Assembly (NCBI RefSeq): GCF_902706605.1
Contig: NZ_CACSLH010000001.1
Span: 207,411-271,410 of the forward strand
DNA from: Enterococcus sp. CSURQ0835
GTDB lineage: Bacteria > Bacillota > Bacilli > Lactobacillales > Enterococcaceae
Length of the DNA: 64,000 nucleotides
Direction: 5' to 3'
A program made the translations under genes and the position numbers. Positions 43,049 through 52,113 of this stretch are shown here, in pieces. Each line of letters opens with the position of its first letter. The first letter of the stretch is position 1. The notes below the pieces were generated by a model, which was not told the origin of the DNA, made no database searches, and saw nothing but the letters and a program-made list of their open reading frames with translations.

Positions 43049-44461
43049 ATGGAAACAACACGCAATCGCAATGCGATCATTTTGATCTTAGGTGTTTTTT
43101 CGCTGCTGACGGGTTTATCTGGTGCCAGCACTAATTTGGCTTTGCCAGAGATCAGTCGCCAGTTAGCGATCTCAAACAACGCTTCAACTTGGATCGTTCA
43201 AACAGGACTCATGACAACAACGATCTTATTAGTTTTATTTGGCTATTTAGGCGATCAGCTGTCAAAAGAGCGCGTCTTTTTTTGGGGCGGGATCTTTTTT
43301 ACGGCCGGTTCATTGATCGATGGTCTGAGTTTGAATTTTTTGATGTTGCTTTTCGGCCGAATCGTTCAAGCCGTGGGCGGCGGGATGATCTTAGCGACTT
43401 CGATGGGATTGACCTCAGACAATGCGTTGCCAGGTAAACGCGGCGAGGCGATCGCTACTGTCTCGTTGTTCATGAATCTCGGAAATATCGCGGGACCGTC
43501 TTTAGGCGGTTTGATCTTAGGGGCAGCAAGTTGGCGGTGGATTTTTTTGATCAATGTTCCAGCTGGTCTGATCTTGATGGTCTTGACCCGTAAAATTTTT
43601 GCCTTTTCGCCCCTTGCTGCCGGTCAAACGAAACGAGTCTTGCAAGAAGCCAATTGGACCGGGCAATTTTTATTTATGGGTGGGATCGTCCTCTTTTTTG
43701 TCAGCACTTTGTTTTTACACCAAACAGGTCAAATGTGGCTCGGACTGGCGATGCTCGTCATTGGACTGGTCGTGACCATCTACTCTTTCTTTCAAGACGA
43801 CCACGCACCTCACCCTTGGATCGAACCTTCCGTCTTACATAATCGCGGCTTCATGGCAACGGTCACGATTTTACTTTTTGCGATGCTGATCAATATGATC
43901 TCCAATATTTTATTACCTTTTTATTTGCAAAGTTTTCTCGGCTTACCAGCTGCTAAAACTGGTTTGATCATCGGCGTTCAGTCAGTCGTGATGGCGTTTA
44001 TCACCCCCGTCGCTGGTTTTTTAGCCGATCGGATCAACAGTCACTGGCTGACGTTGACAGGGCTTTCCATCTTAGCCATCTCCCAAGCGGCGTATGTTTT
44101 TTATGGCGGCCGTTTCAATTGGTGGGTGATTTTAACGCCGATCGTATTGAATGGTGTCGGTCTGGGATTATTTTTATCTCCGAACAATTCGCTAGGGATG
44201 TCGTTTATTTCTAAAGCCCATTCCGGTGTGGCGGGCTCGTTGAATTCCTTTTTCCGCACTCTCGGGATGACGATCGGTAACAGTTTTGGTGCGACCTTAC
44301 TCTTTAGCCAACTCGGCCACGTCAAAGTGATCACGCCGACTTTAGGCCTGACTTTTTTAACTGCCTTTCGCAATGTCTTCATCTTAGCTACGATCTTGTC
44401 TTTGATCGCCTTATTACTCGGGATCTTGTCATTGAAGACGACTAAGCAACCAACGACTTGA
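43049..44461 (+). CDS. MFS drug-proton antiporter (DHA2-like, 14-helix type)
   Basis: A 470-aa major facilitator transporter with about 14 hydrophobic segments. Motif A-like YLGDQLSKERVFFWGG, motif C-like GNIAGPSLGGLI near 155 and ALPEISRQL near 32 fit the DHA2/QacA/LmrB group. It probably exports hydrophobic or cationic compounds, but the substrate is not determined. The start has AGGAG at 9 nt. Its 3' third overlaps an ORF on the other strand. Confidence 0.85.
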   Translation: METTRNRNAIILILGVFSLLTGLSGASTNLALPEISRQLAISNNASTWIVQTGLMTTTILLVLFGYLGDQLSKERVFFWGGIFFTAGSLIDGLSLNFLMLLFGRIVQAVGGGMILATSMGLTSDNALPGKRGEAIATVSLFMNLGNIAGPSLGGLILGAASWRWIFLINVPAGLILMVLTRKIFAFSPLAAGQTKRVLQEANWTGQFLFMGGIVLFFVSTLFLHQTGQMWLGLAMLVIGLVVTIYSFFQDDHAPHPWIEPSVLHNRGFMATVTILLFAMLINMISNILLPFYLQSFLGLPAAKTGLIIGVQSVVMAFITPVAGFLADRINSHWLTLTGLSILAISQAAYVFYGGRFNWWVILTPIVLNGVGLGLFLSPNNSLGMSFISKAHSGVAGSLNSFFRTLGMTIGNSFGATLLFSQLGHVKVITPTLGLTFLTAFRNVFILATILSLIALLLGILSLKTTKQPTT

Positions 44462-44808
44462 GCTAACAACAGTTGAAGTTGTGAACTGAATTTTTCGGCA
44501 AAGGTCTGCAAGCGCACTAAGATTTTTTGCCATTCGTCAGCAGAAAAATAATCGACAAAGTAAAAAAGATTGCGTTTTAGCTGGCGGCGCAACCGTTGCG
44601 TTTGGAAAATCTCGCGGGCTAAAGCTAGACACGGTCGATCGATCACTTCGTTACAAAGATTATTTCGAACGTGTAAAATCGTGATCAACTTGATCACCAA
44701 CACGCCATCAGTCTCAGTCTCATATAATTTAGTAAAACGCTGCTCTAACGTTTTGACTTTTAGCGTAAATAATTGTTTGACCGTCCACGGTGAAACATAT
44801 TTTTTCAT
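44101..44808 (-). CDS. Hypothetical gene running antisense into the MFS gene
   Basis: Not recognised. ATG 44808 has GAGGAG 9 nt upstream, good evidence that translation starts here. Residues 1 to about 115 (MKKYVSPWTVKQLFTLKV ... ALAREIFQTQRLRRQLK ... LLLAQ) look like a real, helical, basic protein lying outside the MFS gene. The rest (about 120 residues to 44101) lies antisense within the MFS reading frame and is Lys/Pro-rich, without family character. Either a stop codon was lost or there is a genuine 361-bp antiparallel overlap. Function unknown. Confidence 0.45.
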   Translation of the reverse strand: MKKYVSPWTVKQLFTLKVKTLEQRFTKLYETETDGVLVIKLITILHVRNNLCNEVIDRPCLALAREIFQTQRLRRQLKRNLFYFVDYFSADEWQKILVRLQTFAEKFSSQLQLLLAQVVGCLVVFNDKIPSNKAIKDKIVAKMKTLRKAVKKVRPKVGVITLTWPSWLKSKVAPKLLPIVIPRVRKKEFNEPATPEWALEINDIPSELFGDKNNPRPTPFNTIGVKITHQLKRPP

Positions 44809-44884
44809 CTTCAACAGCTCCTCTCATCTTTATAAACGAATCTTTTAGCTAAAATCCAACCGTTGAAGTGAAAATAATGGAACC

Positions 44885-44923
44885 AAAAAACGATCTGCGA
44901 AAAAATTCGCAGATCGTTTTTTT
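44885..44923. terminator. Bidirectional terminator at the end of the ArsR gene
   Basis: Perfect 17-bp hairpin (AAAAAACGATCTGCGAA / TTCGCAGATCGTTTTTT) with a short loop. Confidence 0.9.
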
Positions 44924-45212
44924 AATGATGTGAGACGTGTTCAAAGGTTTGCTCTAAGATATCCAACACGTGGTGGTCATCTAAACTGTACAACATCGCT
45001 TTGCCGTCACGGCGAGCTTTTACCAATCGATTGTCCCGCAACAATTTTAACTGATGGGAAACGGCCGACTGTTCCATCGTCAAAGCTTCACTGATGGCCG
45101 AGACATTACGCTCCCCTTTTTCTAAAAATAATAAAATTCGCAAACGCGTCGGATCGCCTAAAATTTTAAATAGCTGACTGACAGTTTGGATCTCTGCGGC
45201 GTGATCTGACAT
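44922..45212 (-). CDS. ArsR/SmtB-family zinc-type sensor
   Basis: A 96-aa winged-helix repressor (DPTRLRILLFL; MEQSAVSHQLKLLRD recognition region). Its last helix carries Asp79-x-His81 and His92-x-x-His95, the same spacing as the alpha5 zinc site of CzrA/SmtB, so Zn(II) or Co(II) response is likely. No efflux gene is adjacent. It starts 17 nt after the pgm stop with GGGAG upstream, so it may ride on the pgm transcript. Confidence 0.87.
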   Translation of the reverse strand: MSDHAAEIQTVSQLFKILGDPTRLRILLFLEKGERNVSAISEALTMEQSAVSHQLKLLRDNRLVKARRDGKAMLYSLDDHHVLDILEQTFEHVSHH

Positions 45213-45229
45213 CCGCTCCCTCTTTTCTG

Positions 45230-46954
45230 TTATTCAGTGATTTTGCGTAACTCCGCTTCATAATCGGCTAATTTTTGTTTGGCTTCTTCAGGGGAATGAC
45301 CTTTGACCCCGATATATAATTTGATCTTCGGTTCCGTTCCAGACGGACGAACCGCGATCCAAGTTTCATCTAGTGTGATGTATTTCAACACATCTGCAGC
45401 TGGCGTCAATAATTTTTGCGTTACACCATTTGCATCCACCGATTCTTGTTTCAAATAATCTTCGGTCAATAATACTTCACTACCGGCAAATTCTTTTGGT
45501 GCTTCTTCGCGTAATTTTTCGATGATTGCTTGGATCTTTTCAGCGCCTTCTGTTCCACTGAAAGTGACCGAAATCGTTTTTTCAGCGTAATAGCCGTACT
45601 CTTTGAAAATTTCTTCTAAGCCGTCGTGCAAGTTTTGACCTTGTTTTTTGTAATAAGCAGCAACTTCAGCTAGTAAAACTAACGCTTGGATCGCATCTTT
45701 GTCGCGTACGAATGGTTTGATCAAATAGCCGTAACTTTCTTCAAACCCAAACATGAAGGTGTGGCTGTGATCTTGTTCGTATTGTTTGATCTTTTCAGCG
45801 ATAAATTTGAATCCAGTCAAGACGTTCACCATGCCCACGCGATAATTTTTCGCGATCGCAGTTGGCAATTCACTTGAGACGATCGATTTCAACACGACTG
45901 CATTTTCCGGTAAAGTACCCGCTTGTTTATGCGCTTCTAAAATGTAGCGCACCATTAGCGCCCCGATTTGGTTACCGGTCAAGACTTGATAAGAACCATC
46001 TGGCAAACGCACCGCAGCTCCCAAACGATCGGCATCAGGGTCAGTTGCGATCAACAAATCGGCGTCTTCTTGTTCGCCTAATTTAATCGCGTATTCAAAG
46101 GCTGCTGGATCTTCCGGGTTTGGTGATTTGACCGTTGAAAATTCAGGATCAGCTACCGCTTGTTCTGGAACGAGTTTGAACTGTTCAAAGCCTGCTTGTT
46201 TCAATGCCCGTTCGCCTAACATTTTCCCAGTCCCGTGTAATGGTGTGTAGATCAATTTCAGATCTTTGCCCATTTCATTGACTAAAGCTTGGTTGATGGT
46301 CACAGTTTTGACTTCTTTCAAATACGCTTCATCGACTTCTTCTCCAATAATGTTGACTAGTCCGCTATGTCTTACTTCTTCATCACTTAAAACTTGGATC
46401 TCTAATGGATCATCGATCTCCCGGACAAATTTGGTCAATGCGTCCGCGTCTTCTGGCGGCATCTGGCCACCGTCTTCACCATATACTTTATAACCGTTGT
46501 ATTCAGCTGGATTATGCGAAGCCGTGATCATGATTCCCGTAAATGCCTGTAAATGACGAACCGCAAATGAAAGTTCAGGCGTTGGGCGCAAACTTTCAAA
46601 AACAAAGGCTGGAATATCGTGTTTCGCTAATGTCTTTGCTGCTTCCATCGCAAACTCTGGTGACATATGACGTGAATCATACGCGATCGCAACGCCCCGC
46701 CGACGCGTTTCCGGATCTTGTGTGTCCATAAAACGTGCCAGACCTTCTGTCGCTTGTCGCACTGTGAAAATATTCATCCGATTGACACCTGGTCCTAAGA
46801 TTCCGCGCATCCCCGCCGTTCCGAATTCTAACGGTTTATAAAAAGCATCTTTTTTTAATTCTGGATCTTTTCCTAAATCCTTTAACTCCGCTTTCATTTT
46901 GTCATCTAATTTGTCTGAATTAACCCACTGTTCATAAACTTGTTCCCAAGACAT
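45230..46954 (-). CDS. pgm: Alpha-phosphoglucomutase / phosphosugar mutase
   Basis: A 574-aa alpha-D-phosphohexomutase that interconverts glucose-1-P and glucose-6-P. Active-site serine in MITASHNPAEYNGYK, metal-binding DPDADRLG, substrate loop GFEESYGYL and phosphate-binding RPSGTEPKIKLY are all intact. ATG 46954 has GAGGTG 6 nt upstream; the earlier start at 46972 does not. It supplies glucose-1-P for GalU (59870), for UDP-glucose and cell-wall polymers. Confidence 0.95.
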   Translation of the reverse strand: MSWEQVYEQWVNSDKLDDKMKAELKDLGKDPELKKDAFYKPLEFGTAGMRGILGPGVNRMNIFTVRQATEGLARFMDTQDPETRRRGVAIAYDSRHMSPEFAMEAAKTLAKHDIPAFVFESLRPTPELSFAVRHLQAFTGIMITASHNPAEYNGYKVYGEDGGQMPPEDADALTKFVREIDDPLEIQVLSDEEVRHSGLVNIIGEEVDEAYLKEVKTVTINQALVNEMGKDLKLIYTPLHGTGKMLGERALKQAGFEQFKLVPEQAVADPEFSTVKSPNPEDPAAFEYAIKLGEQEDADLLIATDPDADRLGAAVRLPDGSYQVLTGNQIGALMVRYILEAHKQAGTLPENAVVLKSIVSSELPTAIAKNYRVGMVNVLTGFKFIAEKIKQYEQDHSHTFMFGFEESYGYLIKPFVRDKDAIQALVLLAEVAAYYKKQGQNLHDGLEEIFKEYGYYAEKTISVTFSGTEGAEKIQAIIEKLREEAPKEFAGSEVLLTEDYLKQESVDANGVTQKLLTPAADVLKYITLDETWIAVRPSGTEPKIKLYIGVKGHSPEEAKQKLADYEAELRKITE

Positions 46955-47072
46955 GAAGAACACCTCTTTCAATTTTTCTTACCTATAAAGTATACCATTC
47001 CTCAGATATTCAGCAAAGAAAAGCTTAATAAAAAAACAGCGGCTGCTTCTAGTCTACTTGAGCAAAACCAAT

Positions 47073-47104
47073 CAAAAAAGAAGTGGCACGATCTCGTCCC
47101 ACTC
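47073..47104 (-). terminator. Terminator after trxB
   Basis: AGTGG-ACGA / CGT-CCACT hairpin with one mismatch and TTTTTT on the minus strand. Confidence 0.7.
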
Positions 47105-47152
47105 CTTTACTCAGCGCAGCTTGAACTTACTGTTTATTCAAAGCGTGCTTGC

Positions 47153-48067
47153 TTAATGATTTTCTTCGATATATTTATAAACTTGTTGACCGGCGATCCC
47201 GCCTTCGCCAACTGCGGTCGTGATCTGACGTAGATCTTTTTCCCGCGCGTCCCCAACTGCAAAGACACCTGGGATCTTCGTGTTCATGTGATCATCGGTT
47301 TCGATCCAACCGGCTGCATTTAAAATTCCTAACTCTTTGAACGGTTCCGTCAACGGTTCCAACCCAACATAGATAAAGACGCCGTCAGCTGGCTCTTCGT
47401 GAACATCACCTGTTTTGACGTTTCTGACTTTGGCACCAGTCACGACCATGTCATTTCCAGTGATCTCTTCAACGACACTGTCCCAAAGAAAAGAAATTTT
47501 GTCATTGGCAAAGGCACGATCTTGGATGATCTTTTGTGCCCGTAACTCATCCCGACGATGCACGATCACAACTTCAGAAGCAAAGCGTGTCAAATAGATC
47601 GCTTCTTCAACGGCTGAATCACCGCCGCCGACAACGAGCAATCGTTTGTTACGGAAAAAGGCGCCATCACAGACCGCACAATACGAAACGCCGCGACCAG
47701 CAAAATTTTCTTCACCATTAACGCCCAGTTTACGATGGACACATCCAGTTGCGACGATCACGGTTTTCCCTTGATACGTCTCCTCTTCACAGATCACTTC
47801 TTTATAATCGCCATGATCTTTGATATCTTGGACGATCCCGTACGCATTTTTCGTGCCGAATTTCGTCACGCCATCATACATTTTTTGAGCGAGTTCCGGC
47901 CCCATGATAGATTCAAAGCCTGGATAATTTTCTACTTCAGCGGTGTTATTCATTTGTCCACCGGGCGCGCCACGTTCGATCAATAAAACAGATAGATTCG
48001 AGCGTGAAGCATATAACGCCGCGGTCATCCCTGCTGGGCCCGCGCCGATAACGATTACGTCATACAT
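47153..48067 (-). CDS. trxB: Thioredoxin reductase
   Basis: A 304-aa FAD/NADPH flavoenzyme that reduces thioredoxin. FAD motif GAGPAGMTAALYASR at the N-terminus, redox-active CAVCD near residue 133, NADPH motif GGGDSAVEEA near 150 and the C-terminal GDAREKDLRQITTAVGEG FAD motif. All present and of normal length. Stands in the usual vicinity of hprK-lgt and pgm genes in Lactobacillales. Confidence 0.96.
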   Translation of the reverse strand: MYDVIVIGAGPAGMTAALYASRSNLSVLLIERGAPGGQMNNTAEVENYPGFESIMGPELAQKMYDGVTKFGTKNAYGIVQDIKDHGDYKEVICEEETYQGKTVIVATGCVHRKLGVNGEENFAGRGVSYCAVCDGAFFRNKRLLVVGGGDSAVEEAIYLTRFASEVVIVHRRDELRAQKIIQDRAFANDKISFLWDSVVEEITGNDMVVTGAKVRNVKTGDVHEEPADGVFIYVGLEPLTEPFKELGILNAAGWIETDDHMNTKIPGVFAVGDAREKDLRQITTAVGEGGIAGQQVYKYIEENH

Positions 48068-48157
48068 TGTGATTCCCCCATTCGGCTTTACTTTACCGCC
48101 CCGCAGGCATTCTGTCGAATTTTCTGCTTAAGCTGTCAAGTGTCGATCAATCGAAAG

Positions 48158-48187
48158 AAAACGACGCGAAAACATTTCACGTCGTTT
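48158..48187 (-). terminator. Terminator of the YneF-type gene
   Basis: AAACGACG / CGTCGTTT stem with an extended GAAA/TTTC interior, minus strand. Confidence 0.7.
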
Positions 48188-48194
48188 GCGTAAC

Positions 48195-48410
48195 TTAGTT
48201 TTGATTTTTCATTTGCTGCATCATTTGACGAATTTTTTTCTCGGAAGGTTTTTGACCCATCGACATCATCATTTGACGTAACATGTCCTCATTGATCGGA
48301 GGATTCTTTTTGAAGTAATCTTGCATATATTTACGGGCTAAGAAAAAGCCGCCGACTGCTCCTAACAACAAAGCAATCACTGCAATCAACACAACTAAAC
48401 CAGTTGACAT
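48195..48410 (-). CDS. yneF: YneF-family (UPF0154) small membrane protein
   Basis: A 71-aa protein with one N-terminal membrane helix (about 5-25) and a conserved cytoplasmic tail ([31 protein letters not shown]) that is the UPF0154 signature. GGGAG precedes the start. Function unknown. Confidence 0.9.
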   Translation of the reverse strand: MSTGLVVLIAVIALLLGAVGGFFLARKYMQDYFKKNPPINEDMLRQMMMSMGQKPSEKKIRQMMQQMKNQN

Positions 48411-48607
48411 TTTTTCACCGCTCCCTTCTATGGAATTGCTACCTCATTTTACTAAAACTTCTGCCAAAAGAAAAGGTGTTTTCGCGAACTTCAAAGATTC
48501 CTTAAAGTTGCTGCGTTATTTATCTGTCGCGCCGCAGTTTAAAATTCAGTTTAGTTCTCAGCTGAATCCAACTTCAACTTTCCCTCAAAAACACTTCCAG
48601 CACAGCT

Positions 48608-49498
48608 CTAGGATTCTAACAATTCTGGAAAGGCATTGGGATCAAAAGTTTCCGTTTTAAACATCGCGATCTCTTTTTTGTAAGGGGGATACGCCGTCTT
48701 TTTATCCGCTCCCACATAAGGTGTTTCTAAAATTTTGGAAACATGAGAAAACCGTTCATCGTGGACGATTTGATTCAACGCGTCAAAACCGATCGTGCCA
48801 AAGCCAATGTTGGCATGGCGATCTTTATGGGAACCCATAGGATTTTTCGAGTCATTGATGTGCAAGACTTGCAGGCGCTCTAAGCCGATCACGCGATCAA
48901 ATTCTACCATCACCCCAGCAAAATCAGTTTTAACATTATAGCCGGCATCGTTAGTGTGACAAGTGTCAAAGGTCACGGAAAGTTTTTCGTTTAGCGTTAC
49001 GCCATTGATGATATACGCGAGTTCTTCAAAGGTTTTCCCAAGCTCCGTGCCTTTTCCTGCCATCGTCTCCAGAGCGATCTTTGGTTTTTGCGTTTCCGTC
49101 AAGACTTCATTCAACCCTTTGATGATCTGATCTAAGCCCGCTTCAACACCTGCACCGACGTGAGCTCCAGGGTGCAACGTGATTTGCGTTGCGCCTAATG
49201 CTTCAGCGCGCATGATCTCATCTTTTAAAAATTGGACTGCAAACGGGAACATCTCGGGTTTTTTTGTATTGCCGAGATTGATAATATAAGGCGCGTGCAT
49301 CACGATATTAGACAAGCCATGCTCGGCCATAAAAGCTTCCCCGGCTGGAATATTCATCTCTTCAATTGGTTTGCGCCGCGTATTTTGGGGCGCACCGCTG
49401 TAGATCATAAACGTCGTCGCCTCATAACTCGCTGCTTCTTTAGCCGCGCCGAGTAACATTTCTTTTCCTTTCAGACTTACATGTGATCCGATCAACAT
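48608..49498 (-). CDS. nfo: Endonuclease IV (deoxyribonuclease IV)
   Basis: A 296-aa AP endonuclease of the Nfo family that cleaves abasic sites in base-excision repair. The trinuclear-zinc ligand motifs are present: [62 protein letters not shown] stretch and [17 protein letters not shown] precedes the ATG. Starts 15 nt after the AEC gene in the same direction. Confidence 0.96.
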   Translation of the reverse strand: MLIGSHVSLKGKEMLLGAAKEAASYEATTFMIYSGAPQNTRRKPIEEMNIPAGEAFMAEHGLSNIVMHAPYIINLGNTKKPEMFPFAVQFLKDEIMRAEALGATQITLHPGAHVGAGVEAGLDQIIKGLNEVLTETQKPKIALETMAGKGTELGKTFEELAYIINGVTLNEKLSVTFDTCHTNDAGYNVKTDFAGVMVEFDRVIGLERLQVLHINDSKNPMGSHKDRHANIGFGTIGFDALNQIVHDERFSHVSKILETPYVGADKKTAYPPYKKEIAMFKTETFDPNAFPELLES

Positions 49499-49513
49499 AT
49501 TTTCTTCCTCCTA

Positions 49514-50422
49514 TTATAGTGTCACTAGCAGCATCGCCGTCATCAGTGGCAAACTGATCAAAAAACTCAGTGATGAAGTAAAGCCTACCACTTCCGCACG
49601 CATTCCCGCATTGACACTGCTGATCACGCCAAATGTCGGAACCGGACCGATCGCAAGTAAACACAAGACGAGCTTGATGATCGCCGGCAATGGCAACAGC
49701 GCGAACAAAACGGCAATGGCTAAACCAAACCCATACTTGATCGCTAACAGGCGACCGACTAAATTCAATTCTTTTCGCGGTAAGCGTAATTCTAAAAACA
49801 AACCGATCATAAACATCGACAAAAAAGTATTCGCGCTTGCGATCGGCTGGATTACTTGCGTCACCTCTTTTGGCAACTCGATGGCAAAACTGCGCAATAT
49901 AAGCATCACCAGATAGACTAAAAATGGGACCGAGCGTGCGAGACGTTTAGCGATCAAAGCCGGACTGGGACGCTTTTCCGCATCGCCCGTGAGTGCTTCG
50001 ACGACTACATTTGAACCACCTGCTAACATCACACTGTTGCCGATATCAAACAACGACAACAGCGGGATCGCTTGGGGCAAAAAACTTTGCACAAACGGCA
50101 AAGCAAAATTCCCTACATTATAACCGGAACCGCAGTGCATGATAAACGCACGTTCAACGGGTTTTTGTTTGCGAGAAAACGCACCGCCTAACAACACGAA
50201 CAACAAATTCAGCCCGATTCCTAAAACAATCAACAATAATAAATTCAGTTTGACTTCTAAACGCGTCAAATTGACGATGATGGCAGCCGGCAAAGTCACA
50301 TTGATCACGATCAGCGAAAGCGTATTGCCATCTGCTTTACTCAACAAATTGGCGCGCTTAGTAAGATAAGCGAGCACGATGATCAAAAATAATCCGGCAG
50401 AATTTAATAAAATAGTGGTCAT
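49514..50422 (-). CDS. AEC-family transporter 2
   Basis: A 302-aa membrane protein with about ten helices, of the same broad family as the gene at 29381 but only distantly alike. Family traits include GNTLSLIVINVTLPAAIIVNL and the AIGPVPTFGVISSVNAG stretch near the end. Substrate unknown (carboxylates are typical). The ribosome site AAGGAG lies unusually far (about 15 nt) from the ATG. It is co-oriented with nfo. Confidence 0.78.
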   Translation of the reverse strand: MTTILLNSAGLFLIIVLAYLTKRANLLSKADGNTLSLIVINVTLPAAIIVNLTRLEVKLNLLLLIVLGIGLNLLFVLLGGAFSRKQKPVERAFIMHCGSGYNVGNFALPFVQSFLPQAIPLLSLFDIGNSVMLAGGSNVVVEALTGDAEKRPSPALIAKRLARSVPFLVYLVMLILRSFAIELPKEVTQVIQPIASANTFLSMFMIGLFLELRLPRKELNLVGRLLAIKYGFGLAIAVLFALLPLPAIIKLVLCLLAIGPVPTFGVISSVNAGMRAEVVGFTSSLSFLISLPLMTAMLLVTL

Positions 50423-50608
50423 GCGTTTTTAAGTCAGCTCCTTTTTTGATCAGTTAATTTTTTAGCATTTACTTATTTCAGTCGCAACTTTGGTGAGTCG
50501 TTTTTCAAATCAACCAAGTGTTCAGCTGAGTTGATTTTCCCCACCGTTACTACGGCTTTCAATTTTTTTATCATTTGCTTAAAAAATCCAGCCGCACACA
50601 GATTATGA

Positions 50609-50653
50609 AACAAGGAACGAGCGACAGCCTAGTTGCTATCCTCGTTCCTTGTT
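50609..50653 (-). terminator. Terminator after tyrS
   Basis: 13-bp perfect stem (AACAAGGAACGAG / CTCGTTCCTTGTT) around a 19-nt loop; only a short T-run follows, so it may be partly leaky. Confidence 0.75.
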
Positions 50654-50660
50654 AGAGTGA

Positions 50661-51923
50661 TTAAAATTCTAAAACAAAATATTTTTTCTTGCCGCGGCGT
50701 AAGACGATGTAACGCTCGGCTAATTTATCTGTGTCACTTAAGACATACGCGGCATCTTGCACGCGGTCACCATTGACATAGATCGCGCCGTTTGTGATGT
50801 CTTCGCGCGCTTGCCGTTTGGATTTTTCGATGCCAGCAGTCAGCAAGATCTCCACTAAATTCAACTCATCACTCGCACTCACTTGATAACTGGGCACATT
50901 TTTGAAACCTTGTTGGATCTCTGCGGCGTTCAAGTTTTTCACTTCGCCAGAAAATAGTGCTTCTGAGATGTGCAAGGCTTGTTCATAGGCTGTTTTTCCA
51001 TGAACAAGAGTGGTCATTTCTTTAGCCAACGTTTTTTGTGCCAAGCGTTTTTCCGGTGCTTGTTCAAATTCTTGTTCAATCGCGTCGATCTCAGCTAATG
51101 GCAAGAACGTAAAGTATTTCATGAATTTGATCACGTCACGGTCATCGGTGTTGATCCAAAATTGGTAAAACTCATACGGCGAAGTTTTATCCGCATCAAG
51201 CCAGACCGCATTGCCTTCTGTTTTCCCAAATTTTGTTCCATCGGCTTTGGTGATAAGTGGCATCGTCAAACCGTAAACTTGTTTGCTTTTTTCACGGCGT
51301 ACGAGTTCGATCCCCGATGTGATATTGCCCCATTGGTCACTGCCGCCCAATTGCAATTTACAATCGTAGCGTTCATTTAATTGAAGAAAATCGTAAGCTT
51401 GCAATAATTGGTAAGCAAATTCGGTGTATGAGATCCCCGTTTCGATCCGGCGTTTGACACTTTCTTTACTCATCATGTAATTGATGGTGAAATTTTTCCC
51501 GACATCCCGCAAGAAATCAATCATCTTCAACTCGCCAAGCCAGTTGTAATTATTTTCGATGATCGCTGGGTTTTCACGATTATCAAAATCGATAAACCGT
51601 GACAATTGATCTTTGATACGTTGTGACCAAGTTTGCACTGTATCTAACGTATTCAGTTGACGTTCGGCATCCTTAAATGAAGGGTCTCCGATCATCCCAG
51701 TTCCGCCACCCACTAACGCGATGGGGACATGGCCATTTTGTTGGAAGCGTCGTAAGGTCAAAATCGGTAGCAAGTGTCCGATATGTAAACTATCTGCAGT
51801 CGGATCAAAGCCGATATACAATTTGATAGACTCTTCATTCAATAGTTTTTCTAATGCCTTTTCATCCGTGGTTTGGAAGACTAAGCCCCGTGCTTCCAAC
51901 TCTTGAAAAAAGTCCAAGCTCAT
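50661..51923 (-). CDS. tyrS: Tyrosyl-tRNA synthetase
   Basis: A 420-aa class I synthetase that charges tRNA-Tyr. HIGH-type motif HIGHLLPI near 47, KMSKS-equivalent KFGKTEGN near 230, substrate loop YDFLQL and [17 protein letters not shown] region, and a C-terminal S4-like RNA-binding domain ([18 protein letters not shown]). Length is standard. The 180-nt upstream region has no T-box motif. Confidence 0.97.
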   Translation of the reverse strand: MSLDFFQELEARGLVFQTTDEKALEKLLNEESIKLYIGFDPTADSLHIGHLLPILTLRRFQQNGHVPIALVGGGTGMIGDPSFKDAERQLNTLDTVQTWSQRIKDQLSRFIDFDNRENPAIIENNYNWLGELKMIDFLRDVGKNFTINYMMSKESVKRRIETGISYTEFAYQLLQAYDFLQLNERYDCKLQLGGSDQWGNITSGIELVRREKSKQVYGLTMPLITKADGTKFGKTEGNAVWLDADKTSPYEFYQFWINTDDRDVIKFMKYFTFLPLAEIDAIEQEFEQAPEKRLAQKTLAKEMTTLVHGKTAYEQALHISEALFSGEVKNLNAAEIQQGFKNVPSYQVSASDELNLVEILLTAGIEKSKRQAREDITNGAIYVNGDRVQDAAYVLSDTDKLAERYIVLRRGKKKYFVLEF

Positions 51924-52046
51924 AGTATTGCCTCCTTATTTTATATATACTGTTTCATAGTAACTGAAAAAGTCGCCGAATAAAAGGCATTCCCCGTAAA
52001 ACTTTCGCTTTTTATTTGAAGTTTTCATTACAAATGATTGAGGCGC

Positions 52047-52076
52047 TTGTAGATAGAAGATAGTTTTTGTTATAAT
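52047..52076 (+). promoter_or_regulatory. Promoter of the class A PBP gene
   Basis: TTGTAG (52047-52052), 18-bp spacer, TATAAT (52071-52076). Confidence 0.7.
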
Positions 52077-52113
52077 TCAACAGATAATGAATTAGAAGTA
52101 TGAGGTGAACCTT

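Noticed and set aside
50423..50660. Hidden gene in the AEC-tyrS gap
   Set aside because: No frame with a ribosome site; only the tyrS terminator is visible.
51924..52113. Possible T-box leader for tyrS
   Set aside because: The 180-nt region has no AGGGTGGNACCGCG-like sequence on either strand and no terminator hairpin before tyrS; only glyQS (33764) shows one.
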